A stretch of 64,000 nt of DNA, taken from positions 434,001-498,000 of the forward strand of contig NZ_PXYL01000001.1 in the NCBI RefSeq assembly GCF_003012705.1. The letters run 5' to 3'. Shown here one piece after another: positions 46,272-58,403 of this stretch. The stretch is from Pseudaminobacter soli (ex Li et al. 2025). GTDB taxonomy: Bacteria; Pseudomonadota; Alphaproteobacteria; Rhizobiales; Rhizobiaceae. The translations under genes and the position numbers were made by a program. Position 1 is the first letter of the stretch. Each line of letters starts with the position of its first letter. The notes beneath the pieces were generated by a model. It did not search any database. It was not told where the DNA came from and worked only from the letters and a program-made list of their open reading frames with translations.

Positions 46272-47752
46272 GCCAGCCGGTCTCCGATCAGGAATTGCAG
46301 AGCGCGGTCCAGCCTAATATGGGGCAGGGAAAGGGTGACGCCCTCTGCGGTGCGCTCGAGCTTCGGCGGGCGGAAGCGCACGATGCGGATCGCCGGATCG
46401 TTCCGGTCTTGTTGATGGTTTGCATTACCGACCTTGAAAACTGAATCCGCTTTTGCCGGTAAGTCACCGGGAAATATGGCGGTTTCGGTTTCACCGTCAA
46501 AAGTCACGCCGCCGATCGTCTCGCCCTTGAGAGGCGTCCCGATGATCACCGGCAGCGTCTCGCGCCCCTGCTTGACGGTGCCTTCGCGCGTGGCGCGCAC
46601 GGCCGCCATGGCCAGAACATCGACCTCGGCGCCCGACAAATTGGCGCGTGCCGCTGCCCTTTCGGTCAGGCGGCGCACGATGGCCTGCAGGCGATCATGG
46701 CTTTCGTGATGCAGGTGGTCGGCCTTGGTGGCTGCCACCAAGATACGGTCGATGCGGCGCGCAAAAAGACCGGTGAGGAGGCTTCCGCGACCTGGTCGGA
46801 AACAGGCCAGGATCTCGGTGACGGCGCGTTCCAGGTCCGCCATGGCGCCGGGGCCAGAGTTCAGCGCCTGCATGGCGTCGATCAGCACGATCTGCCGGTC
46901 GAGCTTGGCAATGTGCTCGCGGAAGAACGGTTTGACCACATGCGTCTTGTAGGCCTCATAGCGCCGTTCCATCATCGCATGCAGCGAGCCTGGGCGAGGG
47001 CGGCTGTCTTCCAGTCCTGGCAGTGGGGCGAAAGTCAGGGCAGGCGATCCGTCGAGGTCGCCCGGCATAAGAAAACGCCCCGGCGGCAGGGTCGACAAGG
47101 CCCGTTCGTCGAACTTGCAGGCCTGCAGGTAAGCGGCGAAGCTCTCGAAAAGCCGGCGCGCGGTCATTTCGTCGGCGTCGGCATCGGGGTCTGCGGTGAG
47201 CGCGAGCCTGCGCCATTCCTCGGAGAGGTCGACCCGCACCGGCAAAGCCGCCATCTCGAAGGCGTCATGCGAGAATTCTTGATACGACTTGCCCAGAAGC
47301 GGCAGGTCAAGCAGCCATTCGCCCGGATAGTCGACGATGTCGACCGACAGCCGGCCGCTCGAGAACATGCGGTTCCAGCCAGAGGCGGATTCATACTCGA
47401 TCGTCAGCCTCAACTCGGAAATGGCGCGGGTGGAGTCGGGCCACGTGCGGGCATTCACCAGCGCTTCGATATGGTCCTCATATTGAAAGCGCGGCACGGC
47501 ATCGTCGGGCTGCTCTTCGAGGAGGGCGCGCGAGATGCGTCCGGATTTCTGCGCCTCGAAAAGCGGCAGCCGCCCGCCATGGATGAGATTGTGCACGAAG
47601 GCCGAGATGAAGACTGTCTTGCCTGCCCTCGAAAGCCCCGTGACGCCGACACGGACCGTTGGCGAAAAAAGATCGCTCGCCCGGCTCGAAAGCGTGTCCA
47701 GCGCAATGCGCGCCTCGTCGGTCAGATTGGTTAGAGACGCCAAAGGCTGCAC
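46268..47752 (-). CDS. YcjX family P-loop protein (DUF463)
   Basis: A 494-aa stress-associated GTPase-like protein. The P-loop GVTGLSRAGKTVFISAF is at about residues 36-52, followed by VDIVDYPGEWLLDLPLL (Walker B/G3-like), a further basic-aromatic region and a C-terminal PH-like segment. The start is GTG 47752 (MQPLASLTNL); GGAGTGGG lies just upstream, and the nearby ATG is out of frame. The gene is translationally coupled to the DUF697 gene through an ATGA overlap, so the two probably work together at the membrane. Confidence 0.88.
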   Translation of the reverse strand: MQPLASLTNLTDEARIALDTLSSRASDLFSPTVRVGVTGLSRAGKTVFISAFVHNLIHGGRLPLFEAQKSGRISRALLEEQPDDAVPRFQYEDHIEALVNARTWPDSTRAISELRLTIEYESASGWNRMFSSGRLSVDIVDYPGEWLLDLPLLGKSYQEFSHDAFEMAALPVRVDLSEEWRRLALTADPDADADEMTARRLFESFAAYLQACKFDERALSTLPPGRFLMPGDLDGSPALTFAPLPGLEDSRPRPGSLHAMMERRYEAYKTHVVKPFFREHIAKLDRQIVLIDAMQALNSGPGAMADLERAVTEILACFRPGRGSLLTGLFARRIDRILVAATKADHLHHESHDRLQAIVRRLTERAAARANLSGAEVDVLAMAAVRATREGTVKQGRETLPVIIGTPLKGETIGGVTFDGETETAIFPGDLPAKADSVFKVGNANHQQDRNDPAIRIVRFRPPKLERTAEGVTLSLPHIRLDRALQFLIGDRLA

Positions 47753-47824
47753 CCCACTCCATGGATGCCTCCCGATATAGGCAATGGCTTTGCGATTTGA
47801 AATGGTTAGGCGGAGGCGGGCGGC

Positions 47825-48328
47825 CTACAAGCCCGGCGGCATCAGGATGTCTTCAAGATAGCCGGTGCCGGGCACGGCCTCCGACAGATTGCCCGGGAAG
47901 CGGAGAACGGCAAGGCCGGAGGTGGGAAAGCCGGCATGCAGGGTTGCCCGCGCGTCTTCGTCGCCCTGGGGCGCCAGGGCAAGGGCAAGGTCTTCCATCA
48001 TCGGGTTGTGGCCGATGACGAGCAGTGCGCTGACATTGCCGGATTTGCGGATGATCGAGAGATAGCCGGAGGCATCCTCGCGGTAGAGGTCGTCGAAATA
48101 AAGCACACGCCCGGTGTCGGTGTTGGCGGCGATGCCTTCCAGCGTCTGGCGGGCCCGGACGGCGTTGGAACAAAGGGTCAGCTCTGGAATGTATCCGTGC
48201 GCCTGCATCGCAATGCCGGTCGCCTCGGCGTCGGTAATCCCTGCTGCATCGAGCGGCCGGTCGAAGTCGCGCATCCCCGGCAGGGCCCACGCGGCCTTTG
48301 CGTGCCTGAGAAGAAAAAGTCTGCTCAC
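47825..48328 (-). CDS. SixA-like histidine phosphatase
   Basis: A 167-aa histidine-phosphatase-superfamily protein. The RHG motif appears as LFLLRHAKAAW at the N-terminus, the second active-site His is in LLVIGHNPMMEDLA, and VRARQTLEGIA is the SixA-type middle motif. E. coli SixA dephosphorylates Hpt domains or the nitrogen PTS phosphocarrier; its target here is unknown. GTG 48328 is taken as the start, since homology begins at SRLFLLRHAK and GAGAGG is upstream. Divergent from dksA. Confidence 0.85.
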   Translation of the reverse strand: MSRLFLLRHAKAAWALPGMRDFDRPLDAAGITDAEATGIAMQAHGYIPELTLCSNAVRARQTLEGIAANTDTGRVLYFDDLYREDASGYLSIIRKSGNVSALLVIGHNPMMEDLALALAPQGDEDARATLHAGFPTSGLAVLRFPGNLSEAVPGTGYLEDILMPPGL

Positions 48329-48593
48329 CGCGCCAACCCTCTCCCTTGGAACGGCAAACTGCACTACCGATCCTGAAAGACGGTTTAGTGGCCGCAAAGA
48401 CTTCGCGCAACTGAGCTTGCGGGCATCTGGGTGTGCGCCAAGCTACAAAGTTCGGAGACTTGCAGGACTTAGTGAACTGCTCTGCCGCTGGTCGCTGACA
48501 ATTGCTTGAGCGATGTCGATTGCGCTTGTGTGCTCCGCGGACGGTGAATATATAGGCGCAAAAATTGGAATGACGGGTAATGGGGTGAGTCGA

Positions 48594-49010
48594 ATGAACG
48601 ATCTCGTTGATGCCGCTTACGTTCCCTCGGAGGATGAGCCGTTCATGAATGAACGGCAGAAAGCATACTTCCGCCAGAAGCTCCTTGCATGGAAGAATGA
48701 CATTCTTCGCGAGGCGCGTGAGACCCTCGAAATTCTCCAGCAGGAAAACGCCAACCATCCCGATCTTGCAGACCGGGCATCTTCCGAAACCGACCGAGCC
48801 ATCGAGCTTCGCGCACGTGACAGACAGAGGAAGCTGATCTCCAAGATCGATTCGGCCCTTCAGCGCATTGATGAAGGCACCTACGGTTTCTGTGAGGAAA
48901 CGGGTGAGCCGATCTCGCTGAAGCGCCTGGACGCAAGGCCGATCGCCACCCTGTCCATCGAGGCGCAGGAACGGCACGAGCGCCGGGAAAAGGTCTATCG
49001 CGACGACTGA
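48594..49010 (+). CDS. dksA: RNA polymerase-binding transcription factor DksA
   Basis: Stringent-response regulator that inserts a coiled coil into the RNA polymerase secondary channel and works with ppGpp. The 138-aa product has the coiled coil (KAYFRQKLLAWKNDILREARETLEIL and RKLISKIDSALQRIDEGTYG, with Asp residues near the tip in HPDLADRASSETDRA). The zinc finger is reduced: only one Cys remains in FCEETGEPISLKRLDARP, as in many alphaproteobacterial DksA proteins. ATG 48594 follows GGGGTGAG. Frames upstream to 48513 are not conserved. Confidence 0.92.
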   Translation: MNDLVDAAYVPSEDEPFMNERQKAYFRQKLLAWKNDILREARETLEILQQENANHPDLADRASSETDRAIELRARDRQRKLISKIDSALQRIDEGTYGFCEETGEPISLKRLDARPIATLSIEAQERHERREKVYRDD

Positions 49011-49031
49011 GCTTCGTCGCGCTGAATGGCG

Positions 49032-49058
49032 AAAAAGGCGGCCGAGGCCGCCTTTTTT
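49032..49058 (+). terminator. Terminator after dksA
   Basis: The stem GGCGGCC / GGCCGCC with a GA loop, an A run before and TTTTTT after; also usable from the minus strand for the convergent FliO-like gene. Confidence 0.85.
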
Positions 49059-49167
49059 ATTGCCTGCATTTGTCTCGCCGCCGCACGCAGGCTCTCAGCG
49101 ATGCGTGCATATTGCTGCACGAAATTCCGCGCGTTCGGGCCTTTCTACGAAAGGCGCGAGGTTCCGA

Positions 49168-49947
49168 TTACCGCTTCTGGTTGGAAAGCTCACCCAGAAG
49201 CTTGGTCATCTCGTCGTCCAGCGAAACCTCGGGCGCGCTGGGTTCGGGCTGAGCCGGCGTTTCTTCCAGCGAAATCTCGAGTTCGCGCAGGAGCGAGTCG
49301 TCTACCTCATCGCGTTGCGGAGAAGGAACGATGGGAGCGGGCGCCTGCTGCACCGGCGGAGTCGAGATGACGGGCTCCTGGCGCACCGGCGCGGTCGCGG
49401 CGGGCCCCACGGGCATCCTCGGCTCGGGCCGCGGAGCGGAAACCGGAGCGGGGGCAGGCCTTGGTGCCGCCATGGGTGCGGGTTGCTGGGGAACTGCGGC
49501 AGGGATCGGCTGCTGGACGGGCATGGGCCGTGGCGCCGGCTCAGGCGCGCGCGGCTGCGGCGCCGGGCGCGGCGCGGGCTGTGGCTCGAGGGCGCGAGGC
49601 CGTGCAGGGGGCTCGTGATTGAGTTCGCCGGCCAGCGAGGGACGCCGCTGCTGGTTCAGCCTGATGTCCTGCTCGACCACGACATCGGTCGGCCCGCCGA
49701 TAAGCAGCAGATGCTCGACATCGTCGCGTCGTACGAGAACGAGCCGCCTATGGCTGTCGACCGCCGCGGCATCCATGACGGCAAGGCGCGTCTTGCGATT
49801 GCGGCCCCCGGAGACGAAGGTCCCGAATGTCAGGCTGCGGAACAGCTTGATGATGACAAGGACGATGACGAGCAGGATGAGCGCCGCGAACGTCCAAAGG
49901 AGTGCTGCGGTGTATCCCGGTCCTGCAACGCTATCCAACCATTCCAT
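49168..49947 (-). CDS. FliO-like membrane protein with proline-rich tail
   Basis: A 259-aa protein. One N-terminal transmembrane helix (about residues 14-37) is followed by a small beta domain of FliO type (RLAVMDAAAVDSHRRLVLVRRDDVEHLLLIGG; PTDVVVEQDI). A roughly 120-residue Pro/Ala-rich segment follows, then an acidic C-terminus (DDSLLRELEISLEE). FliO assists assembly of the flagellar export gate, but no other flagellar gene lies here and the region may serve another membrane complex. ATG 49947 begins the helix. Divergent from cckA across 229 bp. Confidence 0.65.
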   Translation of the reverse strand: MEWLDSVAGPGYTAALLWTFAALILLVIVLVIIKLFRSLTFGTFVSGGRNRKTRLAVMDAAAVDSHRRLVLVRRDDVEHLLLIGGPTDVVVEQDIRLNQQRRPSLAGELNHEPPARPRALEPQPAPRPAPQPRAPEPAPRPMPVQQPIPAAVPQQPAPMAAPRPAPAPVSAPRPEPRMPVGPAATAPVRQEPVISTPPVQQAPAPIVPSPQRDEVDDSLLRELEISLEETPAQPEPSAPEVSLDDEMTKLLGELSNQKR

Positions 49948-50176
49948 CTTCAAGTTCCCCGGCTCTTTTTCTGTACTGCGCGCGACACTAAACCTTTGAC
50001 CGCGATATTCGCAAGTTGCACTCACGCTTCATAAACGACGGAAATTTGCCCAGCTATGCCGAGCCCGGTTTTTCTCGGAACTTTTTCAGGCTAGGCCTAT
50101 GCGCATCTGACAGAATGTGATTCAACCGTTTCGGTGTCAGGGCACCGTGGAACCGGGGAATTTAGGCAAAAGACGC

Positions 50177-52777
50177 ATGGCCAAGGAAACGCGCGGCGAT
50201 TTTTATCCCGTACCGATCGTCGACCAGCGCACGCGCCCGGGCGCGATCACGCGTCTTGTCATTTTCATTGTGGTGCTGACGGTTGCTGCGATCGTGTTCG
50301 GCATTTTCCGCGAGCGCCTGGGCGATCCGTTCTTGCTGGGCATGCTCGGCGTGCTGGCGATGATCGGCGTTGGCTATCTCTTTGCCACTGCGATCGGCTT
50401 CGTGCAGATCGCGCCGCGCTCCACCGCCGATGAGCTTTCCAAGGCCTTTGTCGATTCGATGTCGCAGGGGCTGGTCGTTACCGACACCAAGGGCCGCGTC
50501 GTCTATGCCAACCGGGCCTATGCCGACATGACCGGCGCGAACACGGTTGCTGACGTCAAGACTGTCGAGGGGCTGCTGTCGGATGTTCCGGAAGCTGCGC
50601 CCACGATCTATCGGGTCGCCTCGGGCCTGCGTGACGGGCAGGCCGGCGACGGCGAGTTTCGCCTGTCGCAGTCGGTGCGCCCGGGCGCTGAGCCGGGTGC
50701 CCGCTGGTATCGCGTGCGCGGCCGCGCCTTCAATGTTCCGGGGCAGCGGCAGCCGCTGCTCTCCTGGCAACTGGCCGACATTTCCAAGGAGCGGGCCGAG
50801 CAGGAGCGCTTCTTCCTCGACCTGCAGAAGGCCATTGATCATCTCGATCATGCGCCGGCCGGCTTCTTCTCCGCCGATCAGGAAGGGCGCGTCACTTATA
50901 TCAATGCGACGCTGGCCGAATGGCTGGGAATCGATCTTGCCAGCTTCACGCCCGGTGCCATCACCCTCCGGGAGATCATCGCAGGCGACGGCATGGCGCT
51001 TATCCGTTCGGTCAAGGCCGATCCCGGCACGACGCGCAACGCCATTATCGACCTCGACCTGGCAACGGTCACGGGCGAGGCGCTGCCGGTGCGCTTCATG
51101 CACCGCGTGGCGGCCAGCCGCGAGGGCATCAGCGGCCCCAGTCGCACCATCGTGCTCAATCGCACGCAAGGCGAGGACGCTTCCGCCGACCTGAGGGCTG
51201 CGGAGGTTCGGTTCACCCGCTTCTTCAACTCGACGCCCATGGCGATTGCGGGTGTGGATCAGGATGGCCGCATCCTGCGCACCAATGCGCCGTTCCTGTC
51301 CTTGTTCTCTTCGGTGGTGGATCGCGACGCCGTCGACCGCCGCGTGCGGCTCGAATCGGTCGTCCATGAGCGCGATCGCTCGGCATTGGCTGCGGCCCTG
51401 GAGAAGGCCCGCCAGCGTCAGGCCGATATCGAGCCAATCGAGACCGTGCTGCCGAACAATGAGGAGCGACACCTGCGCTTCTACGTCAATGCCATCGCCG
51501 ACGGCGCCGGTGGCGAGGGTGCGGAAGAGGCGGCGATCGTCTACGCCGTCGAGACCACCGAGCAGAAGGCGCTCGAAAGCCAGATGGCCCAGAGCCAGAA
51601 AATGCAGGCGGTTGGGCAGCTTGCGGGCGGCATCGCGCACGATTTCAACAATGTGCTGACCGCCATCATCATGTCGTCGGATCTGCTGCTGACCAACCAC
51701 CGGCCGTCGGATCCTTCCTTCCCCGACATCATGAACATCAAGCAGAACGCCAACCGCGCCGCCTCGCTGGTGCGTCAGCTGCTGGCCTTCTCGCGCAAGC
51801 AGACGCTGCGGCCGGAAGTGCTGAACCTGACGGACGTGCTGGCGGATCTGCGCATGCTGCTTGCCCGCCTCGTCGGCAATCTGGTCAAGCTGAAGGTCGA
51901 CCATGGGCGCGATCTCTGGCCGGTGAAGGCCGATGTGGGTCAGTTCGAGCAGGTCATCGTCAACCTTACGGTTAATGCCCGCGATGCCATGCCGGACGGT
52001 GGCGAGCTGACCGTCCGAACGAAGAATGTGGGCGCGGACGAGAGCGCGGCCTTTGCGTATCGCGAACTCGTGCCGGCGGACTATGTCCTGGTCGAGGTGG
52101 AAGACACTGGCACCGGCATTCCGGCGGACATCATGAAGAAGGTGTTCGAGCCGTTCTTCACCACAAAGGAAGTGGGCAAGGGCACCGGTCTTGGCTTGTC
52201 TATGGTCTATGGTATCGTCAAGCAGACGGGCGGTTTCATCTACTGCGATTCCGAGGTTGGCAGGGGCACGGTCTTCCGCATCTTCCTGCCGCGCCACATC
52301 GCCGAAGCGAAGCCGGTCCTGGAGCTGGTGGCGGGGCAGCCTGCTGCGGCCGCCGAAGCGGGCGGCGCGCCGGTTGCGAAAGCCCCCGAAGTCTCGCGCG
52401 ATCTCTCCGGCTCGGCGACGGTTCTGCTCGTTGAGGACGAGGATGCCGTGCGTATGGGCGGCGTTCGTGCGCTGACGTCTCGCGGCTATACCGTGCACGA
52501 GGCGTCGTCCGGCGTGGAGGCGCTGGAGGTCTATCGCGAGCTGGACGGCAAGGTCGACATCGTCGTGTCCGATGTGGTCATGCCGGAGATGGATGGCCCG
52601 ACCTTGCTTGGCGAGCTGCGCAAGCTGCAGCCCGATATCAAGTTCATCTTCGTGTCCGGCTATGCGGAGGACGCATTCGCCAAGAATCTGCCGGCCGACG
52701 CACAGTTCGGCTTCCTGCCGAAACCGTTCTCGCTCAAGCAGCTTGCCACCGTCGTGAAGGAAGTGCTGGAAAAATAA
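50177..52777 (+). CDS. cckA: Hybrid sensor histidine kinase CckA
   Basis: Cell-cycle kinase that phosphorylates ChpT, and through it CtrA and CpdR; it can also act as phosphatase. The 866-aa product has two N-terminal transmembrane helices (about 22-44, 50-72), PAS domains (about 85-200, 215-330 and 345-460), the HisKA domain with phospho-accepting His in GGIAHDFNNVLTA, HATPase motifs NLTVNARDAMPDGG, DTGTGIP and GKGTGLGLSMVYG, and a C-terminal receiver with VVSDVVMPEMDG (about 745-860). ATG 50177 (MAKETRGDFYPVPIVDQR) matches the conserved start. The protease genes directly downstream (clpXP) carry out CtrA degradation in Caulobacter. Confidence 0.94.
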   Translation: MAKETRGDFYPVPIVDQRTRPGAITRLVIFIVVLTVAAIVFGIFRERLGDPFLLGMLGVLAMIGVGYLFATAIGFVQIAPRSTADELSKAFVDSMSQGLVVTDTKGRVVYANRAYADMTGANTVADVKTVEGLLSDVPEAAPTIYRVASGLRDGQAGDGEFRLSQSVRPGAEPGARWYRVRGRAFNVPGQRQPLLSWQLADISKERAEQERFFLDLQKAIDHLDHAPAGFFSADQEGRVTYINATLAEWLGIDLASFTPGAITLREIIAGDGMALIRSVKADPGTTRNAIIDLDLATVTGEALPVRFMHRVAASREGISGPSRTIVLNRTQGEDASADLRAAEVRFTRFFNSTPMAIAGVDQDGRILRTNAPFLSLFSSVVDRDAVDRRVRLESVVHERDRSALAAALEKARQRQADIEPIETVLPNNEERHLRFYVNAIADGAGGEGAEEAAIVYAVETTEQKALESQMAQSQKMQAVGQLAGGIAHDFNNVLTAIIMSSDLLLTNHRPSDPSFPDIMNIKQNANRAASLVRQLLAFSRKQTLRPEVLNLTDVLADLRMLLARLVGNLVKLKVDHGRDLWPVKADVGQFEQVIVNLTVNARDAMPDGGELTVRTKNVGADESAAFAYRELVPADYVLVEVEDTGTGIPADIMKKVFEPFFTTKEVGKGTGLGLSMVYGIVKQTGGFIYCDSEVGRGTVFRIFLPRHIAEAKPVLELVAGQPAAAAEAGGAPVAKAPEVSRDLSGSATVLLVEDEDAVRMGGVRALTSRGYTVHEASSGVEALEVYRELDGKVDIVVSDVVMPEMDGPTLLGELRKLQPDIKFIFVSGYAEDAFAKNLPADAQFGFLPKPFSLKQLATVVKEVLEK

Positions 52778-52823
52778 CGGCCGCACGCTACTTCGTCGCG
52801 GATCGGCCGCCAGTTTGCCCGGC

Positions 52824-52872
52824 CTTGCGCAATGGTGAGGCGGCATCCTATCTATCGGAAGAAACTTATAAT
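52824..52872 (+). promoter_or_regulatory. Candidate clpP promoter
   Basis: A perfect TATAAT lies at 52867-52872, about 52 bp before the clpP ATG, without a good TTGACA at the right distance. Overlapping it are CTTGCG (52824-52829) and CCTATCT (52847-52853), 17 bases apart, which loosely resemble a rhizobial RpoH heat-shock promoter. Neither is conclusive. Confidence 0.3.
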
Positions 52873-52924
52873 CGCTGATTCTGCCGTTGGGCGCCGGAAT
52901 CCAATCCTGACAAAGGGACTGTTT

Positions 52925-53566
52925 ATGAAGAACCCCGTGGAAACCGCAATGAACCTCGTGCCGATGGTCGTTGAACAGACCAATCGCGGCGAGCGCGCCT
53001 ATGACATTTTCTCGCGGCTTCTCAAAGAGCGCATCATCTTCATCACCGGCCCGGTGGAAGACGGCATGGCCACGCTGGTCTGCGCGCAGCTGCTGTTCCT
53101 CGAGGCGGAAAATCCGAAGAAGGAGATTTCGCTCTACATCAACTCGCCGGGCGGCGTCGTCACCTCCGGCATGGCGATCTACGACACGATGCAGTTCATC
53201 AAGCCGGCGGTTTCGACGCTCTGCATCGGCCAGGCTGCCTCCATGGGCTCGCTGCTGCTTTGCGCCGGTCATAAGGACATGCGCTTTGCCACGCCGAATG
53301 CGCGCATCATGGTGCACCAGCCTTCGGGCGGCTTCCAGGGCCAGGCATCGGACATCGAGCGCCACGCCCAGGACATCATCAAGCTGAAGCGCCGGCTGAA
53401 CGAGGTCTACGTCAAGCACACCGGCAAGGACTATGAAACGATCGAGCGCACGCTCGACCGCGATCATTTCATGTCGGCCGACGAAGCCCAGGCATTCGGC
53501 CTGATCGACAAGGTCATCACCTCCCGCGACGTGATCGAGGCGCCGGAGCCCGTTCTGACGAAGTGA
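52925..53566 (+). CDS. clpP: ATP-dependent Clp protease proteolytic subunit
   Basis: Serine peptidase that forms the double-heptamer chamber used by ClpX and ClpA. The 213-aa product has the catalytic Ser in [12 protein letters not shown], His in IMVHQPSGG and the Asp further on ([11 protein letters not shown]). The oxyanion segment [16 protein letters not shown] is present. ATG 52925 ([18 protein letters not shown]) gives the short propeptide usual in alphaproteobacteria; upstream frame to 52832 is rejected. clpX follows after 290 bp, probably with its own promoter. Confidence 0.95.
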   Translation: MKNPVETAMNLVPMVVEQTNRGERAYDIFSRLLKERIIFITGPVEDGMATLVCAQLLFLEAENPKKEISLYINSPGGVVTSGMAIYDTMQFIKPAVSTLCIGQAASMGSLLLCAGHKDMRFATPNARIMVHQPSGGFQGQASDIERHAQDIIKLKRRLNEVYVKHTGKDYETIERTLDRDHFMSADEAQAFGLIDKVITSRDVIEAPEPVLTK

Positions 53567-53856
53567 CGGTTTTTGTGGCCGGTGCTGTGGGTATGACGCA
53601 TTTTTGACTCAGCTTGCGGCATTTCGGTCACAATTTACTGTTTCCTCGACGGGGACCGCGACCTACGTTAAATCTATGTTGAGCTTCGACGGCTTAGCTT
53701 TCAGCGGGGCGTCACGAGTGATTTGCATTCCCTTCCGTCGCAAGATGTGCGGAAATTAATGCAGGTGCCAGGACGTTGGCAGGCGGTTTCCGCCAAGAAT
53801 AGCTTTTGGGTTCAGCCAGAATACCGGCCGAGCAGCACTGAAAGGACTTGGATAAC

Positions 53857-55128
53857 ATGAGCAAGGTCAGCAACGGCGGCGATTCCAAGAACACGCTCTA
53901 CTGTTCGTTCTGCGGCAAGAGCCAGCACGAAGTACGCAAGCTGATCGCCGGTCCGACGGTTTTCATCTGCGACGAGTGCGTCGAGCTGTGCATGGACATC
54001 ATCCGCGAGGAGAACAAAACCTCGATGGTGAAGTCGCGCGAAGGCGTGCCGACGCCGCAGGAGATCCTCAAGGTTCTGGACGATTATGTGATCGGCCAGC
54101 CTTACGCGAAGCGCGTTCTGTCGGTGGCCGTTCATAACCACTACAAGCGCCTGGCGCATGCGTCGAAGAACAACGACGTCGAACTGGCGAAGTCGAACAT
54201 CCTGCTGATCGGCCCCACCGGCTGCGGCAAGACGCTGCTGGCGCAGACGCTCGCCCGCATCATCGACGTGCCGTTCACCATGGCCGACGCCACGACGCTC
54301 ACCGAAGCGGGTTATGTCGGCGAGGATGTCGAGAACATCATCCTGAAGCTGCTTCAGGCCGCCGACTACAATGTCGAGCGTGCGCAGCGCGGCATCGTCT
54401 ACATCGACGAAATCGACAAGATTTCGCGCAAGTCCGACAATCCGTCGATCACCCGCGACGTGTCGGGTGAGGGCGTGCAGCAGGCACTGTTGAAGATCAT
54501 GGAAGGCACGGTCGCTTCCGTGCCGCCGCAGGGCGGCCGCAAGCATCCGCAGCAGGAGTTCCTGCAGGTGGATACGGCCAACATCCTGTTCATCTGCGGC
54601 GGCGCCTTCGCGGGCCTCGACAAGATCATTTCGGACCGCGGCCGCAAGACCTCGATCGGTTTTGGTGCGTTGGTGGCATCGCCGGAGGATCGTCGCACGG
54701 GCGAGCTCTTCCGTCAGGTCGAGCCGGAAGATTTGCTGAAGTTCGGCCTGATCCCCGAATTCGTCGGCCGTCTGCCGGTTCTGGCGACGCTTGAGGATCT
54801 CGACGAGCCTGCGCTGATCCAGATCCTGACCGAGCCGAAGAACGCTCTGGTCAAGCAGTATCAGCGCCTGTTCGAGATGGAGAATGTCGGACTGACGTTC
54901 CATGAGAACGCGCTCTCGGCCATCGCCAAGCGCGCCATCGAGCGCAAGACCGGCGCTCGCGGCCTGCGTTCGATCATGGAAGCGATCCTGCTCGACACCA
55001 TGTTCGAGCTGCCTGCGCTCGAAGGCGTGCAGGAAGTCGTGATCTCCGAGGAAGTGGTGACCGGCAGTGCCCGGCCGCTCTACATCTATTCGGAGCAGAA
55101 GGAAAAGAAGGGCAACGTCAGCGCCTGA
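53857..55128 (+). CDS. clpX: ATP-dependent Clp protease ATP-binding subunit ClpX
   Basis: AAA+ unfoldase, 423 aa. The N-terminal zinc-binding dimerisation domain shows [11 protein letters not shown] and ICDECVELC (four Cys). The AAA+ domain has Walker [14 protein letters not shown], pore loop GYVGEDVEN, Walker [11 protein letters not shown], the IGF loop involved in ClpP docking (TSIGFGALV) and sensor 2 [15 protein letters not shown] 53857 with AAAGGA upstream. A terminator follows, so lon is transcribed separately. Confidence 0.96.
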   Translation: MSKVSNGGDSKNTLYCSFCGKSQHEVRKLIAGPTVFICDECVELCMDIIREENKTSMVKSREGVPTPQEILKVLDDYVIGQPYAKRVLSVAVHNHYKRLAHASKNNDVELAKSNILLIGPTGCGKTLLAQTLARIIDVPFTMADATTLTEAGYVGEDVENIILKLLQAADYNVERAQRGIVYIDEIDKISRKSDNPSITRDVSGEGVQQALLKIMEGTVASVPPQGGRKHPQQEFLQVDTANILFICGGAFAGLDKIISDRGRKTSIGFGALVASPEDRRTGELFRQVEPEDLLKFGLIPEFVGRLPVLATLEDLDEPALIQILTEPKNALVKQYQRLFEMENVGLTFHENALSAIAKRAIERKTGARGLRSIMEAILLDTMFELPALEGVQEVVISEEVVTGSARPLYIYSEQKEKKGNVSA

Positions 55129-55154
55129 CCGCTGATTTGATCCTGAACAGTCGA

Positions 55155-55180
55155 ACGGCGCCGAAAAGGCGCCGTTTTCC
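55155..55180 (+). terminator. Terminator after clpX
   Basis: The stem ACGGCGCC / GGCGCCGT with loop GAAAA is followed by TTTT. Confidence 0.8.
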
Positions 55181-55418
55181 TGTAGTAAGGCCTTGTATCG
55201 ACAAGGAAAGATCGTCCGAGACCATTCAAAGATCGTGCACGGTTTCGTGCTTGCCCTTGATCTTTGTTAGCCGTGCATCCAACTAACAGCATTGAAGGCC
55301 GTGTCTGCATTCCGTGCTGAAGCCCCGGTGTGAAACGGTGGTAGGCGGAACGGTGCACGGCCGTTAATATGAGATTCGTGGCTGGCCAATGTGCGGCTGC
55401 GAAATGAAAGGTTGGAAA

Positions 55419-57833
<2,415 letters not shown>

Positions 57834-57867
57834 GCGCCGCAAGCTCCAATTGTGGCAAGAATGTAGA

Positions 57868-57893
57868 AAGCCGGGCCTCGCGCCCGGCTTTTT
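57868..57893 (+). terminator. Terminator after lon
   Basis: The stem AAGCCGGGC / GCCCGGCTT with loop CTCGC and TTTTT after. Confidence 0.85.
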
Positions 57894-57938
57894 CGTTGAA
57901 AAACCGCGGAAAACCAAGGGATTTCGGTGTTTTCTGAC

Positions 57939-57967
57939 TTGGTTGAGCCGCAGGTTCTTTCTAAAGT
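57939..57967 (+). promoter_or_regulatory. Candidate hupB promoter
   Basis: TTGGTT and TAAAGT are separated by 17 bases, ending 55 bp before the hupB ATG. Both are weak matches to the primary sigma consensus, but the position and spacing fit. Confidence 0.35.
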
Positions 57968-58022
57968 CCGAGCCCTGCCGGTTGAGTCTATTGTCCCGGT
58001 TTTCTCATGGAAGGAAGTTTTT

Positions 58023-58295
58023 ATGAACAAGAACGAATTGGTGTCTGCTGTCGCGGAAGCTGCGAAGCTCTCCAAGGCCGACGCACAGTCCGCCGTTGAA
58101 GCGGTGTTCTCCGTCATCACCGGCGAATTGAAGAGTGGCGGCGACGTTCGTCTCGTCGGCTTCGGAAATTTCTCCGTGTCTAAACGGGCTGCTTCGACCG
58201 GTCGTAACCCGCAGACCGGCGCGGAAGTGCAGATTCCTGCCCGCACGGTGCCGAAGTTCACCGCCGGCAAGGGCCTCAAGGACGCCGTCAACTAA
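58023..58295 (+). CDS. hupB: DNA-binding protein HU
   Basis: Nucleoid protein of 90 aa that bends and compacts DNA. The HU fold is complete: MNKNELVSAVAEAAKLSKAD, the dimer-core VRLVGFGNFSV and the DNA-binding arm RAASTGRNPQTGAEVQIPA, then VPKFTAGKGLKDAVN. A strong GGAAGGAAG ribosome site precedes the ATG. The position downstream of lon is conserved widely in proteobacteria. Independent promoter and terminator are likely. Confidence 0.96.
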   Translation: MNKNELVSAVAEAAKLSKADAQSAVEAVFSVITGELKSGGDVRLVGFGNFSVSKRAASTGRNPQTGAEVQIPARTVPKFTAGKGLKDAVN

Positions 58296-58323
58296 GTTGA
58301 CGACGACCGACGTTGACCGAAAG

Positions 58324-58352
58324 GCCGGGCCACGCGCCCGGCTTTTCTTTTT
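58324..58352 (+). terminator. Terminator after hupB
   Basis: The stem GCCGGGC / GCCCGGC with loop CACGC is followed by TTTTCTTTTT. Confidence 0.85.
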
Positions 58353-58403
58353 GGAACTCTTGCATATGCGGTGCGAGTGGACCGGCGTATCGGAATTCTG
58401 CGA

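Noticed and set aside
50162-53467. A 1101-codon minus-strand frame opposite cckA and clpP.
   Set aside because: Spans two well-supported genes and their intergenic gap. The translation is rich in Arg, His and Asp with no family motif, as expected for the antisense of high-GC3 genes.
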